64,000 nt of DNA from the NCBI GenBank assembly GCA_030549775.1, contig CM060177.1, positions 90,644,736 through 90,708,735 of the forward strand, written 5' to 3'. The position numbers and the translations under genes were made by a program. Of this stretch, positions 14,290 through 26,330 are shown piece by piece (position 1 is the stretch's first letter; each line of letters begins with the position of its first letter). The notes below the pieces were generated by a model. The model did not search any database, was not told the origin of the DNA, and was given only the letters and a program-made list of their open reading frames with translations. This DNA is from Tamarix chinensis. Lineage: Eukaryota > Streptophyta > Magnoliopsida > Caryophyllales > Tamaricaceae.

Positions 14290-15285
14290 GGCTATGTTTG
14301 CTTGTAAAAGGTGATCCCACCCAATGGCAAGCTTCCAATTTGTCCACAAAAGGTATTTCATAACCCTACAACAACAAAAAAATGAATTAAAACTAGTTTT
14401 TTAAATACCAAATTAAAAATTAATTTGGTGAACCGACCAATATATAGTCCAACTGATCCGACCGTAGTTTGACAAAAGATAGCTTGATTTGATACTTAAC
14501 CCATTATGACCTTGGTATTACCTAGTCCAACCGGTTCATACAACTTTGATTTCCCTATACATAGAGTTTCAAAACGACCACGTTTTGATTCATACCAGGT
14601 AGATCCTATACAATCGGTTTTATCTCATTGGTATACCAAATTTTAAAACCGGATATTTGTATGTCGGTGACCCTTTAAATACTCCGTCAGATTGGTTGAG
14701 TTGATCGGTCCGGTCTGTTCCCTTTTCATATTCACCGATTTAGACGAGCATAAGCATTCCCCTGCAAGACCGTGTTTGTGCAAGCAGCACAATAATAGAA
14801 CATGCAACCAGGGTACTTTTCTGCCCTCGAAGCACAGCGGCATTTGCAAGCCTAAGTTTCACTTACTCCTGAGGAGTGAGCTAGAGGACGACACCTTTTT
14901 CAAAGCAAAGGACCCTATGGCTAAATATGGTATGTGCCCTCGTCTAGTTCAGTGAAAAAAATATCTCAGACCAATGATCCTCTTTTCATTTTTTAATGAG
15001 GTAGGGGGGTACGTAGTTTTCTTTTCCTTTTCAGAATGAGCTGGCGAGTGAGGCACAGAAGTACGCAGATAGACTCCTTGGTGAAGCACTGCATGTCCGA
15101 AGACAAAAGGCAGAGCAGATATATATTTCACCATTCGGAGGAATCTGTGGTACTTCTGAGATCAAACACATTCATCCCAAAAGGCTCATGTACATGTATT
15201 GGGCTCATGTACATGTATTAGCATCAAATCTCTAAGAGACCAGTGGAACTGAGAAATTGATATGCATATCCATATATGTCAGTGC
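14290..15285 (-). pseudogene. GAUT gene fragment (exons 8-9 part), duplicated relic
   Basis: Aligns with 17785-18470 of the intact GAUT gene. The start of exon 9 is at about 14291-14370 (shared GGTxAxCCxxCCCAATGGCAAGC), then intron 8, then the 3' part of exon 8 at about 15131-15285. The relic has lost about 28 bases around the codons for LKQWRLQG and gained an about 19-base tandem duplication (GGCTCATGTACATGTATT repeated), which breaks the frame. Most of exon 9, including the C-terminus, and everything upstream of mid exon 8 are absent. It is not translatable as GAUT and marks the right end of duplication copy 1. Confidence 0.85.
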
Positions 15286-15623
15286 AACACGCCATATATT
15301 GACTTTGAATTTACTTTTAATCTTTTGTGGCTTTTCAAAATAAGTGACTCGGAATAAAGATCTTGTCGGATGCCATTACGGAAGAATAATAATACATGAG
15401 TAAATAGATAAGCAGCAGAAGCTTCAAGCTTTCAACAGAACAATCAATAACATAACCATATATTAATATTCATTCATTTCTTCTTCGAAATCGATATACA
15501 TATCACAATTTAATAGTTTGGTCCTCAATTCATATGAAAAAACAAAAAAATAAAATTAGAGGAACTTCCTCCATCACGTAACCTCATTTCATATAGCAAA
15601 TAACAAAATAACATCGTTTCCAT

Positions 15624-16572
15624 CTAGAGAGACATTCCAGACTCCTCATCCTCTTCAAGGCCGGAGGTGTAGACGGTGTAAAAAGACCAAATGAGTGCAA
15701 AAACACCCAACAAGATCCAACCAAGGAGGTTGTTGCTTAAACCAAATGGAAGCCCAGTTCCTTCGGTGCTCATCCTCTCGTCAACCAGAGCCATGGCAGC
15801 CGGGCTTGACACCATTGTGGCCGCTGTTGCCGCAAGGAACGATGCACTCATACCCTTGATTGAGATATTCTCTTGTGTGGTTGACGATGACTTCGACTCC
15901 ATAGAACAATACACTCTAGGCCTTTTGGTCATTGCTGGCAACCCTGTAATACATGCTTTTGTGTTTATCAGAAACGCCGGCAAGAGGTATGAATAATTGA
16001 TAAATTCCTTTCGTATAAATCATACATAACATAACACTCTGAATGCTACTCATTGTTTTATTATATACTTTATAGCCTATTTGGTATGAAATCAATTGAA
16101 ATGGAATTGGAACTGAAAATCGGTTTCTAATCCTATACATTTAGAATTTCATTTCTATTGCTTGAAACTCAACAGAAAAGATGTACAACTATATATAAAA
16201 ATTCTATAATTTTTATCCGTTCCAAATGAAGTGTCAAAGTGTGCATGTTTGTAGCCAATCATGAAATTGAGTAATTTCTTTCGTAATCTCTTAAAATCAG
16301 ATCATGAAAATAAGCTATCCACTAATAAATCTACTTAACTAGCTTCAACTTTAAATGAGTCATACGTTGTTTCTTAGTATAATATTATCTTTATGATTTG
16401 CAGACCAATATAATTAGTTGAATCATTGGCCTAGTCGATCATATTAAAGCAGATAATAGTAGTATTGATGCCTACCAAGAACGGGAGAAGAAGAGACTCC
16501 AACTCTTCCATTGTGCACGAGACCGGCACGTGCAACTAATGAGGCGGAGGAGCCGGCGGTGATGGCGGCCAT
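15624..16572 (-). CDS. psbW: Photosystem II reaction center W protein precursor, copy 2
   Basis: Two exons, 16476-16572 and 15624-15943, with the same lengths (97 and 320) and splice phase as copy 1. The intron is 532 bases. The product is 138 residues. The 54-residue mature protein is identical to that of copy 1 by eye, while the targeting peptide differs at several places (MAAITAG versus [19 protein letters not shown] versus [12 protein letters not shown], and the Ala-rich run before AMA). This is the pattern expected if purifying selection still acts on both mature proteins. The intron is longer because of an about 155-base insertion (16079-16233) absent from copy 1. Confidence 0.95.
16079..16233. 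mobile_element. MITE-like insertion in psbW copy 2 intron
   Basis: The flanks TATACTTTAxAGCC and ATGTTTGTAGCxAATC are contiguous in copy 1 (about 11305-11340) and split by about 155 AT-rich bases here. The insert starts TATTTGGTATGAAATC and ends near CCGTTCCAAATGAAG, giving weakly complementary ends typical of decayed plant MITEs. A superfamily cannot be assigned. Confidence 0.55.
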
Positions 16573-17582
16573 TTCTATTTCAGTTGTGTTGATGTTGGAG
16601 AAGGAGCTCTACCTACAAAACTTGGAGGTTCGTTAAAAATGTCGCTTAATGTTGTTGGAGCAAAACCCAAGAGCAACGGTTCCACCATACATATCGTGGA
16701 TAAATTGATGAATTATACTTATCTTTTATCTAGAGATACCCAACCACTTGCTTCCACGTGTTATGTCATCCACAAGCCACCAGTGTCACATGAGAACGAG
16801 GGCCCACCATGAAGAACCAAGGTCGGCATAACTCATAAGCAAGCTACAATGTGAGTCGGCCATTTCGTTCTGGGACCTCAAACTTCAACGAGACGGAACT
16901 TGGGAATTAATAAGACTGTAAGTATAGTTAGTTTTATCACTGGCCATATTATGAGCAACTTCTCCTAAATGAGGTCACTATTGAACCCCAATTTATGATT
17001 ACAAGTCTCAATATACAACAGCGTATTTCCATCGATACGAATCACACGGTCATGTGCATAATTCTGAAAAGTCGAGGGAATTATCAACGTTCACTGTGCA
17101 GCAAATGCTCGAGCAAAGTAGAGTGTTAATTCATTTTAAAACTAAAGTAGATAATCTATCAATTGTCCTTCTGGACTTGCAGTATATACATGCACCGAGA
17201 ACTGGGGCTACAAAATTTCCTCGAATAATTCCTTATTCTACGTCTCCCTTTCCCTTTTTGTAATGTGGCTCCGCTCTTAGAATGTTTGTGGCCAGAATGG
17301 AAATTTCTATTGAAAAAAGGTAAAAGCAAGAGGTATCGCCCACAAATTTACAAAGAATATCATTATATAGAATGAATGAATCAACTTTATGATGTGTGAA
17401 AGAATGAAATGCTAACTGCTGCGACGTGGTTGATAACAATGGTCTGACTCTCATATTCGTTGAACATCAGTCCTCTGCATATGTTTGCGTCATGAGAACC
17501 AATCAGGCAACAACCTTGTGCCCAGGCACTGCAATATCAATTCTATGTCTATCCATACTCTCTCATAAGCTGCCCTATTGTT
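16573..17582. other. Intergenic: psbW copy 2 upstream region and GAUT 3' flank
   Basis: The right part of psbW copy 2's promoter contains a CACGTG at about 16755 shared with copy 1. Sequence beyond about 16930 is probably GAUT 3' untranslated or flanking DNA. No reading frame here looks real. Confidence 0.5.
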
Positions 17583-20500
17583 TTACCCGTGAAGATTGCA
17601 TTGTTGCAGGTAAGGATGGTCAAAGTTCATGTATTTGGTCCAATAGCCTTTGTATTTTCTGATTGCAATGTCCAACCAAGGCTTCATGATTCCATCATAG
17701 TGTATAACTCCGGCTCGATCAATGTCCTCCTGTGTCACCCCCGTCTCATAACCCAAACCGAGGACATGCCATTTAGAATCCAATGGCTGAGTCTGCTCAT
17801 AAAAGGTCACCCAGCCCAATGGCAAGCTTCCAGCCAACCACAAAGGTCTTTCATAACCCTGCAACAACAGCAGTAGAGTGAATTAAAACACGCATCAGCA
17901 TTCTCCTTTGAGATCGTGTTTGTGCAAGCAGCACAATAATAAATAACATGATTGAAGGGTATTGAAAGATTGAACATGCAACCAGGGCACTTTTAGTCTT
18001 TTATGCCCTAGAAGCACAATATCATTTGCAAGGCTAAGTTTCACGAACTGACTATGGCTAAATATGGTGTGTGCCCTCATCTAGTCCAATGGAAAACTAC
18101 CCCAGACCAATAATCATCCTTTCATTTTTTCATGGAGGGGTAGAGTTACTAGGTTTTCATTTTCATTTTCCTTTTCAGAATGATCTGGAGAGTTAGGCAC
18201 CAAAAGACAGAAGTATCCAGATAGACTACCCACGATAAAAAAAAATGCAGGCAATGCATATCCAAAGGCAAAAGGAAAAGCAAAAATAAAATGTTACCAT
18301 TCGGAGGAATCTGTGGTACTTCTCAGATAAACCTTGAAGCCTCCACTGTTTTAGATCAAACACATTCATCCCAAAAGCCCATGTACATGCATTAACATCA
18401 AATCTCTCAGAAACCAGTGGATCTGAGAAATTGATAAGCATATCCATATGCCTGTATGACACTTTACCCTCACGGCATGTCTCCACTGCTCCATTAACTT
18501 TTCCTTTCATATCAACACTCCAAAGATCCGATAAATCCCTTTGAACCACCACATCATGGTCAAGAAATACAACCTTGTCCAGCTGAGGAAAGATTTCAGG
18601 CAAATAGAAACGAAGATGATTAAGCTGAGAAGAATATCGTGGGTCAAGGGAGTCTTGCCTCTCAGGCATAGCTGCATACTTGGCAGATAACCAGCTTAAG
18701 CTGTCAACATTCAGGACTTGGATAGTGGCATTTCCAGGAGGGTTCAACAAAAACCACATTGAGATGGCTGGGAAGTTGAGAAAATCAGTGACCACATGAA
18801 GGACAATCTTCTCTGGTTCCTGCAATTCAGGAAAAGAATCTATTTCATATAAACAAGAAATATTTGCCACAACAAATTCAACAAACCAAAAATTGCCGCA
18901 AGTCCTCTTTTCCATTGCATTTCAGAAGTCAAGTCATCCTACTAGCATGGTCAAAATGAAGAAAGATGTAAGTACATTAGCCCTGTGATCATAAAACTTC
19001 ATACATGCAACATAGCACACTCCATCCGTCGTCATCAATTGCAGAATAGGAATGATGAAACAATGCATTAGCCAACAAATGCCTTGAAATCATCCAATCA
19101 CATGATGATGCCAGGCAGTACATGAGAGAATAGAGATTGAAAGATCTGGCTTGATACAACACAAATCAGCATGGATCCTTCCGTTGGTAAGGTTCAGGTG
19201 AGATATTTGTGGGTTATGGATCAGTGTTTTAAATATCAGACCAGAAATTGACTCAAACAAGGATTTGGGTAGCAGTTCAACAGGTATGACCACTGTCCAA
19301 CCTGACTTTTATAGTTAAAATTAACAATATTACATATAACAATAATAGTAAAAAGTAGTTGTTTAGGTAGTAGAGAGTAAATAATATAACCAACGACGCC
19401 AGGTCTTCTGTACCATGGTGTCATGGGATATTATTCAACTATATATCTGTGAATAATAATAATAAATAATAATACAAAACATAAAATTTAAAATATATTA
19501 CATTACATTGTTTAAAAATAATACATTAATCAAAAATTACACTCTCCAAATTTTATATGATAGATAAAAGTTATGATCAAAATTTTAAAAAGTTGTTCGA
19601 CCAAACCTGTTAACAAACTCTCGTCAACAACAATTAACAATAGTGCACTATCAAAGACAACAAATAGGTACAATTTTTTTTGGCTCTTTATAGCCTTTTT
19701 CAGAAGTAAAAAACTATGAGAAAATAACTATGAGACCACGAATAATAATTATAACAGCATAACAATAATATAATAATACAAAATATAAAATATATGGTCA
19801 TTAGCTTGTAATGGGATCGGTGCCCCAATTTTCTGCAGATGGCTTATGCTTCGAGTGTCTTCAAGAATATCATGAAGTATTTTAAGAACGACAATGAAAA
19901 ATTAGAGCTAAGGCAGAGACTCAAGTCTGGCATCTAGTTTATAGTATAGAACAGGTGTACCGCTTCTCTGCAAAAGTTTTGAAGCTCAGTATGCTTAACT
20001 ACAAATTATATACAAATGTAGAATTCTATGGTGTCAGGTGACAACATAGAGGTCTACTTAGCTCTGTCCCTGCTAAATATCATAGGTTGATTACCTATAA
20101 AGCAGGGGGAAAATAAGAAAAAAAAATAACCAACTAAAATTATAAGAAAAGGCAAAATCATGGTAAAAAACACTTGACCACAGTTTTGTTGGGCCGGTTT
20201 AATATTTTAAGTTTTGGTTAGTTCAGTACAGGTTGCTGGTTAAGCCAGTCAGCCTGGTCAGGTATTTAAATCACTGTCATGGATCCCATTATTTGATGAT
20301 GAAAACCGCTTCTTAGTAATAAAAACTTAATCCCCAAGGGAGGCACAAAGGAAGATATTATTAGCAGAGCCAACCAAAGAAAATAAAGAATCAATCGGAC
20401 AATGATGATCACCTCAGCACTCAAGACTGTGGAGTTCACAACGACTGCGGCTGCAAGGACATTGTCGGAGAAGACAACGTAGTGAAAAAGGTCTTTATTA

Positions 20501-23500
20501 TTCAGCTTCTCCTGATTAGCAAACTCTCGTTCCTCAGGCGGCAATACAAAGTACTCTGCTGTGAGCCGCATAGAAAGACAGTGGAGACCCTTGGGTGTTG
20601 TTCTTCCAGCAAGCTGAGTGAGAAAATTAGCTTGACTCCTTTGTGCTCGAAATTGATCTTCAGCATTTAGTGCCATTGCACGTAGCTTCTTAACTATGGC
20701 AGAACAGTCTGGATAGACATGGCTAGCTTTCAACAAGGTGCTCTCCATGTTTTTTGATCTCTGTAAAGCACTATTAAAAAAACACACTAGATTTTACACA
20801 TATGGCCTCATGATCGAAGACAACTGATCTATTGCAGCATTCTCCATTTTGAGGGAAACAGCATAACATTATCAAATAATTTAATAGGCATAAGGATAGA
20901 GCATCCCTGCACATTTCAGTTTCCCCAGTCCTGATTTATTATGCGTTTGTCAGTCTCATGTGAATTTTTCATCTAAGGTAAGAAAAGGGCGAGAGTTTAA
21001 TCAACAAATGCATAGAAATGGTCAAGCACTCAGTGCCTCAGGATTAAACTAAAGGGAATGCTGAAATACACTCAATCACTCATCATCTTTATAAGTGGCA
21101 CATAGAATAGAGCATACCCTCTCGATAAATCAGAATCCCTCTTGGCTTCACCCAATGCTCGTTCAAGTTCTTTGATTCGCAGTTTCAACTCCTTTACTAA
21201 ATGGGTATTGGCTGCAGGTGCCGCAAAACTCAAATATGCCTTGGCCCTGATCAACTGATCTTTCATTTGTTTTACCCTCTCATCTGTAGCTCTTCTTCTC
21301 AAGGACCGAGAATTCTGGGCATGTTGAGAGCTTCTCAAATCTGGGGTGCGTACCGTTTGATTGTGTTGATCAGCATTCTGATATGAATCTTCCTCCTGGC
21401 AAACACAAATAATACAGATAAGAGCACTTTAAAGAATCTCTTGGCCTGGAATCCTCATTGTATCATTTAGTTTGGTAGATATTTATAAATAAAGGAATAT
21501 CTTGGCCTGGAATCCTCATTGTATCATTTAGTTTGGTCGATATTTATAAATGAAGGAAGCGGGATAGATCAAGTAACTAGCTCTGGCTAATCATATTGGA
21601 CAATTCCCATAAGTTTTCATGATAAATCACAATGCATTTGAAAATTTTGTCAAACTGCATGAGGTTCTGACATGAATTAAAAGCAAGCTATGTGAGAGCT
21701 GAAGGATTGAAAGGGCTGGGTGCAGATAACTGAGATAAGACATAACAACATCTGTTAACTCATTGTTTGTCAGTATCAGATAATCATTATTGCAAGATTT
21801 AAAATGAACTCGATTTAGCATAAAACCACCAGCAAAAACAAAAAACTAAGATGACTTACAACCACAATTAGGCATTAATTCCATAAGCAATGAACGATTA
21901 TAGCCAAAAAAAAGTTGGTAAAATAGTCAAATTAATCTGGTGAAAGAAAACACAAACTAACCAAAAAAAAAAACCTAAAATAGCATAGGTGTAAAGAAAA
22001 ATTTAGATTTGAAATAGGTACCTGCTCCTCTATAAAATTTTTGTAATGAAAAATATTCATGGGTGACCTATGCATATGGAACTGAAGCTTCATTTGGTAA
22101 ATAATCTGCTAAAATGAAAATTAAGCTCATGTTTGGAGCTACTTATTAAATTAGTTATCCATAATAATTACTTATTTTAGAAACATTTTAGTCTAAAAAG
22201 CTTCCAAAATACTTTTGATAAGTAATTCCAAACAAACCATAAATTAAATGATCTATATTAACAGATTAAGTATGCAGATTTAAAAATTATTAATTTGTAC
22301 GAAAATGCTTCACGAAAAATAAATTGTGACAAAAGATAAAAATCATTCAAACTTTCCAAAAAGTAATGGAAATCAATGGATCATTTAGAAACAAAGCCTT
22401 AGTGAGCATACATCTGATGTAAGTAGTTTTTGAGCAACTTGAGCTTCAATTGCTGTTAGTTTGTTGCTCTGTACTCATTGCAAAGGCAAATGACAGAAAG
22501 AAACCCTCCTACAAGGCGACTACTAATCAATATCTAGAATTCCTCACCGTCAATACACATCATACACCGTCCAGTCACCACAATTACAGCTAACAACATA
22601 GTTATCCCCGTCATTCGATCAGTTTCTTAAACCATGTCTTCAACTACAGAAATCAGCAAAATAATAGAATCCACACATTACATGCGCCCTGACTGATGGT
22701 TAGGTCACCAAAGCACATGTTCACTTGACTAATTCATTAGCAAATCAAACATAATCACATAACAATTAACAACAGTAAAAACCATGGTCCCCACTGTTCA
22801 GTTCCCCTGTCCTGCTCAATTAATCCTAAAAAAATACATGGCACTAACATTTAGCTCCCATCATTAATGCCCCCTTTTCTCAAGTAGTCTTTCTTAGCTG
22901 AGTTCCTCAACCGGATAGAAAGGTACAAGATTGTGTAATGGTTTACCTTTCTTCTATCTAGTGAAGATACTTCCTTTCGAATTTGCTCACTTTCCGCACC
23001 CTCTTGATCAGTTCCTGTAAATCAAATGAGATCAAATCAAAATCAGAACTAAGTGGTGCTACTTACGTGTTATCAGATTTAGTAGAACACCCACCACTGT
23101 TCTCGAAAGCGCCGTCATTTCCGGATTCCTCAGTCTTCGATTTCACACCGTGGCTAGGTCTGGAGTAATTTTGATCCCTGTATACTTCCTGATTAGGCAC
23201 TTTGATTCCCTCTCCACCTTCCTGATTCACATAGAGAAAAAAAATACATTAATCCATTACAGCGTTCAAAAAACTACAATCTCTAATCAAACAAATCAGT
23301 AACGTACCTGCCCGATGGAATTTAATCTGAATGTCTCTGCTCTATATTTCTGACACCAAACAAACAAAAAAAAATCAATCCCTACTCCAACGGCAGTAAT
23401 TTGCTACGTTAATAAGAATAAGAATAATATACAAAGAGCAAGTTGCATACTATGTTTGATAGATCTTCAACAAACTCTTTCCTCCCTGATTACACACAAA

Positions 23501-23710
23501 TAACATCAAAAGAACACGCTGAATAATCATACACGCAAAGAAAGCTAAAGAAAAATATTGAATACAGAAAGGGAGAAACGAAAGAAGAGCAAGCTTACCG
23601 CCGAGACTGAGAGTTTTTAGTCGATTGGATACTAAAACGATTGGAGCGAGAACGGACAGAGACAGTAAGGAGAGGATAAAAATCCTCTGCCATCTCCGAA
23701 ATCGATTCAT
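17583..23710 (-). CDS. GAUT6: Galacturonosyltransferase, GAUT5/GAUT6-like (pectin synthesis)
   Basis: A complete nine-exon gene encoding 605 residues, close to GAUT5/6 size. Exons: 23599-23710, 23451-23485, 23308-23349, 23095-23221, 22947-23014, 21118-21395, 20413-20770, 18298-18819 and 17583-17858. The total of 1818 bases stays in frame through the stop. The protein is a type II Golgi membrane protein: MNRFRRWQRIFIL and a signal anchor at about residues 9-27, then a variable stem. A conserved region follows (RATDERVKQMKDQLIRAKAY, TTPKGLHCLSMRLT, YVVFSDNVLA). The GT8 catalytic domain in exon 8 has HVVTDFLNFPAISMWF, the metal/UDP-binding LDHDVVVQRDLSDLWS, GAVETC and CTWAFGMNVFDL. Exon 9 has WHVLGLGYETGV, AVIHYDG-type VIHYDGIMKPWLD and the C-terminal HPYLQQCN. 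GAUTs transfer galacturonic acid from UDP-GalA to homogalacturonan; activity of GAUT5/6-type members is inferred from the family. Two splice sites were chosen by frame: a GTGGGT donor for exon 4, and the acceptor TAATAG before exon 7. Confidence 0.93.
18820..20412 (-). other. GAUT intron 7
   Basis: A 1593-base intron, AT-rich, with no internal gene. It carries stretches resembling decayed repeats (TAATAATA-rich around 19450-19800) but nothing assignable. Confidence 0.6.
21434..21556. repeat. 61-bp tandem duplication in GAUT intron 5
   Basis: Two copies (about 21434-21494 and 21495-21556) share CTTGGCCTGGAATCCTCATT and then GTATCATTTAGTTTGG, with few mismatches. This is a recent local duplication with no coding role. 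Confidence 0.9.
22131..22233. mobile_element. Small MITE-like element in GAUT intron 5
   Basis: About 103 bases with terminal inverted repeats of about 20 bases: GTTTGGAGCTACTTATTAAA at the left, and the right end reads GTTTGGAATTACTTATCAAA on the other strand. The interior is AT-rich and has no coding capacity. No target-site duplication was clear. Confidence 0.6.
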
Positions 23711-26330
23711 CTAACTAATCGCAAAATCGACACCAAAAAGAAGATGAAATAAATCAGAAAACCGGTAAACGCAATTAGTAACACTAATTATTTTCTAACC
23801 AATCATCTGGGATAGACGAATGATAGAGATCTAACAAATTTTGAAATCGGACTAGGGTTTGCGTGTTTTATCGGCCCGAGAGAAAGAGAAACAAGAATAT
23901 GATCACGAGGCGTCGGTGTTTCACGACTCTCTGTAATTGTATTGTTTTAGGGAGAGAAAGAAGGGAGCATGAGCATGTTCATGCTGTTTTTTGTTGATTA
24001 TATAAAGAAAAAACAAAAATAAAATAATATACTGCTTAATCTCATCCCTACCTTAACCCGTTTGCCTAGTTACTCGTTTGGCTATTAAATGCTCCTACTT
24101 GGTTTTTATCAGTAAATTTGGAAACCACTTATAAAAACCAATTATTTAAAAAATAAACACAACGTAGGTATATATATCTAAAAAGGCATTGTAATTGTAT
24201 GTTATTTTATTTAGGCATGGTTTGAGAGAGTTTTTTTTATTCTTAATAGCAGTTTGTCAGTCATATCTGTATACATATATATATTTTTTAATTTATACAA
24301 TATCTAGTAACTTTATTACTCAAAAAGTTAAAATTAAAAAGCAAAACTAACTGCAACGGCTAAAAATTAATAGTAATATCTTTCTCAAAGCATGCCTAAC
24401 TAAATATACTATTGTTCTAAAATTATTTAGCTAAAATTTTGGTAAGTCCAAGTCCATCTTTCTTTAATTTAACTTTTGAATTGCTCAACATGTTTCATAC
24501 TTTTCAGAGAGTGAATGATTCCAAATAAATATACTATGGTGGTATACAAACTTGTAATTTAAGATATATTTTATACCTATTACAACTACAATGCTAATAA
24601 ATTAGAAAAGTACATCCCGCTCTTCTTAGCCTTGTTTGGAAAAAAAAAAACTACTAATACCGGTTGTTTTGAGTAGTGATTTAATGTTTTACTATAGTTA
24701 TAAAGTAAATTTATTAAAATTAGTATATTTTTAAAATGAAAAGGAAAAGTCTGCACAAGTGATGCAAACTATTTGTTATACGTCAAAGATGTATTAATTT
24801 GATAATTATAATGTTTTCCACTTAGAAGCGTGTGTTTGGATTTATTATACTATTTGATTTGATGGCATCCGTAGAGGAAAGAAGTGTCTTGTGCGCATAA
24901 TGACTCATGAGTAAGGAAATGGAATAGATGATTATTTATCATGTCCTATACCGTCACTAGATAACCATACATTTTATAGAGGTCTATTTTTATTTATTTT
25001 TTGATACTAGAATAACATTCATCGAAATTTGATTGGATTATACACATTCCAAGTTCAATATTATTTGACCGAACGAGTCAATTATGGGTTTGATGGTTTT
25101 ATGACAAAGGTGACTAGAGATGATCACTATGGTTTATATCATGGATTGGATGGGGACTTCACGGAGAAGATGGAATTGAAGCGGCCATGTCATTCAGTGA
25201 TGATGACCAAATGTTTGGAAGCGCGTCATGGATTAGTCGATGATAGTTGATGACCGAATGCTTAATGGATAATCTCTTGTAGACATATACGTTCATTAAT
25301 AGGGAGCCATCATAAGTACAATATAATGATACATGTTGATTGGGAGTCCTCTTCTTAACTACACAATAATAACGGAACATAGAATTTTGTGAGAATTTAT
25401 CTAAAAACATGTATCTAAATCTCATAACGTATGTTTTTTCGTAAATAATTAAATCACCATGTTTCTGGTTACTACGCCTACATTTTTAAAAATTTACAAC
25501 GTATAATTAATTACTATATAGGTCTATATTCTACGCATTTCTAATATATTATAGTTCTAATTAATTACTATACCTTGTACCTATTTAAAATTCCATTTTT
25601 GCAACTTATATAGTTTTTTCTTCTTCTTCTTGATGTTTATTTGAGTATACCAACTTAAGATGATAAGTATTAAAATTATTAATTAAAAATTTAAATGATC
25701 GTGTTACTATCCAACCAAAGATGCACCATCCGTCGTGTGTGCTTCCATGTTGTTTAAGATGATGACAATATACTATAGTTATCTGCCGATAGAGATTTAA
25801 ATATGAAATTTTAAGTATTCAGATCTTAATCTCTTACCTGGAACTCGAATATTCGTAGGTGTATGATGTGCTTTATATTACCCTATCCATTTTACAACAA
25901 AGTGTTTTAACAAAGGTTCTAGTGATAGAATTTTAGAAAGTGAATATCTACTTTTACTAATATATCCAAAAATAAATAGTTGTTTACTTATTTACGGTAC
26001 TATAAGGTAGAAAAGATAAAAATGATAGTAGAATAATTAAAAAGGTCACGTATGCTTAATTAATTATACGTCTTTAGTAAACTGTTGTAGATTTTGAATT
26101 AAAATTGAAAAGAAGAAAAAACTATACATCCTATGATTATGATTTTTTTTAATCTAATTTTAATCTTATAAAGATTGAATGCATTTTTATGATTATTAAG
26201 TTAATTGGTATTATTAAAAATATCACCTTAGTTTTTATTAATTTAATTTGATCATCATTGATCTATTCTAATTTGATACGTTGTCGGGTTGGATTAGTTT
26301 GAATATGATAATTTTACTTTGTAGGCCAAC
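23711..26330. other. GAUT promoter side and AT-rich intergenic DNA
   Basis: The first about 280 bases are the presumed GAUT leader and promoter. Beyond 24000 the DNA is AT-rich with homopolymer and TATATA runs. A 73-codon + frame at 25029 has no recognisable protein and no conserved context. Confidence 0.5.

Larger units (their letters stand above)
10540..15290. repeat. Tandem segmental duplication, copy 1 (psbW + GAUT 3' fragment)
   Basis: Starts near TTTGTGGCTTTTCAA at about 10556 and ends inside a GAUT exon-8 relic near 15285. Copy 2 starts immediately after (TTTGTGGCTTTTCAA at about 15326) and runs through psbW copy 2 into the complete GAUT gene. Both flanks of psbW match between copies, and the copy-1 GAUT relic matches 17785-18470. 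Copy 1 is about 1.5 kb longer than the matching part of copy 2, explained by gypsy-derived and microsatellite DNA at 12.0-13.6 kb. Confidence 0.82.
15291..18470. repeat. Tandem segmental duplication, copy 2 (psbW + GAUT 3' end)
   Basis: Counterpart of 10540-15290. It begins with the shared psbW downstream flank, contains psbW copy 2, its upstream region and the 3' end of GAUT, and ceases to be duplicated inside GAUT exon 8. Confidence 0.8.

Noticed and set aside
10821..23710. Possible plastid DNA insertion because of photosystem genes
   Set aside because: psbW is nuclear-encoded in plants, and here it has introns and a transit peptide; no plastid gene order is present.
25029..25250. 73-codon + frame in intergenic DNA
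   Set aside because: No family resemblance, no splice or promoter context, and AT-rich surroundings.
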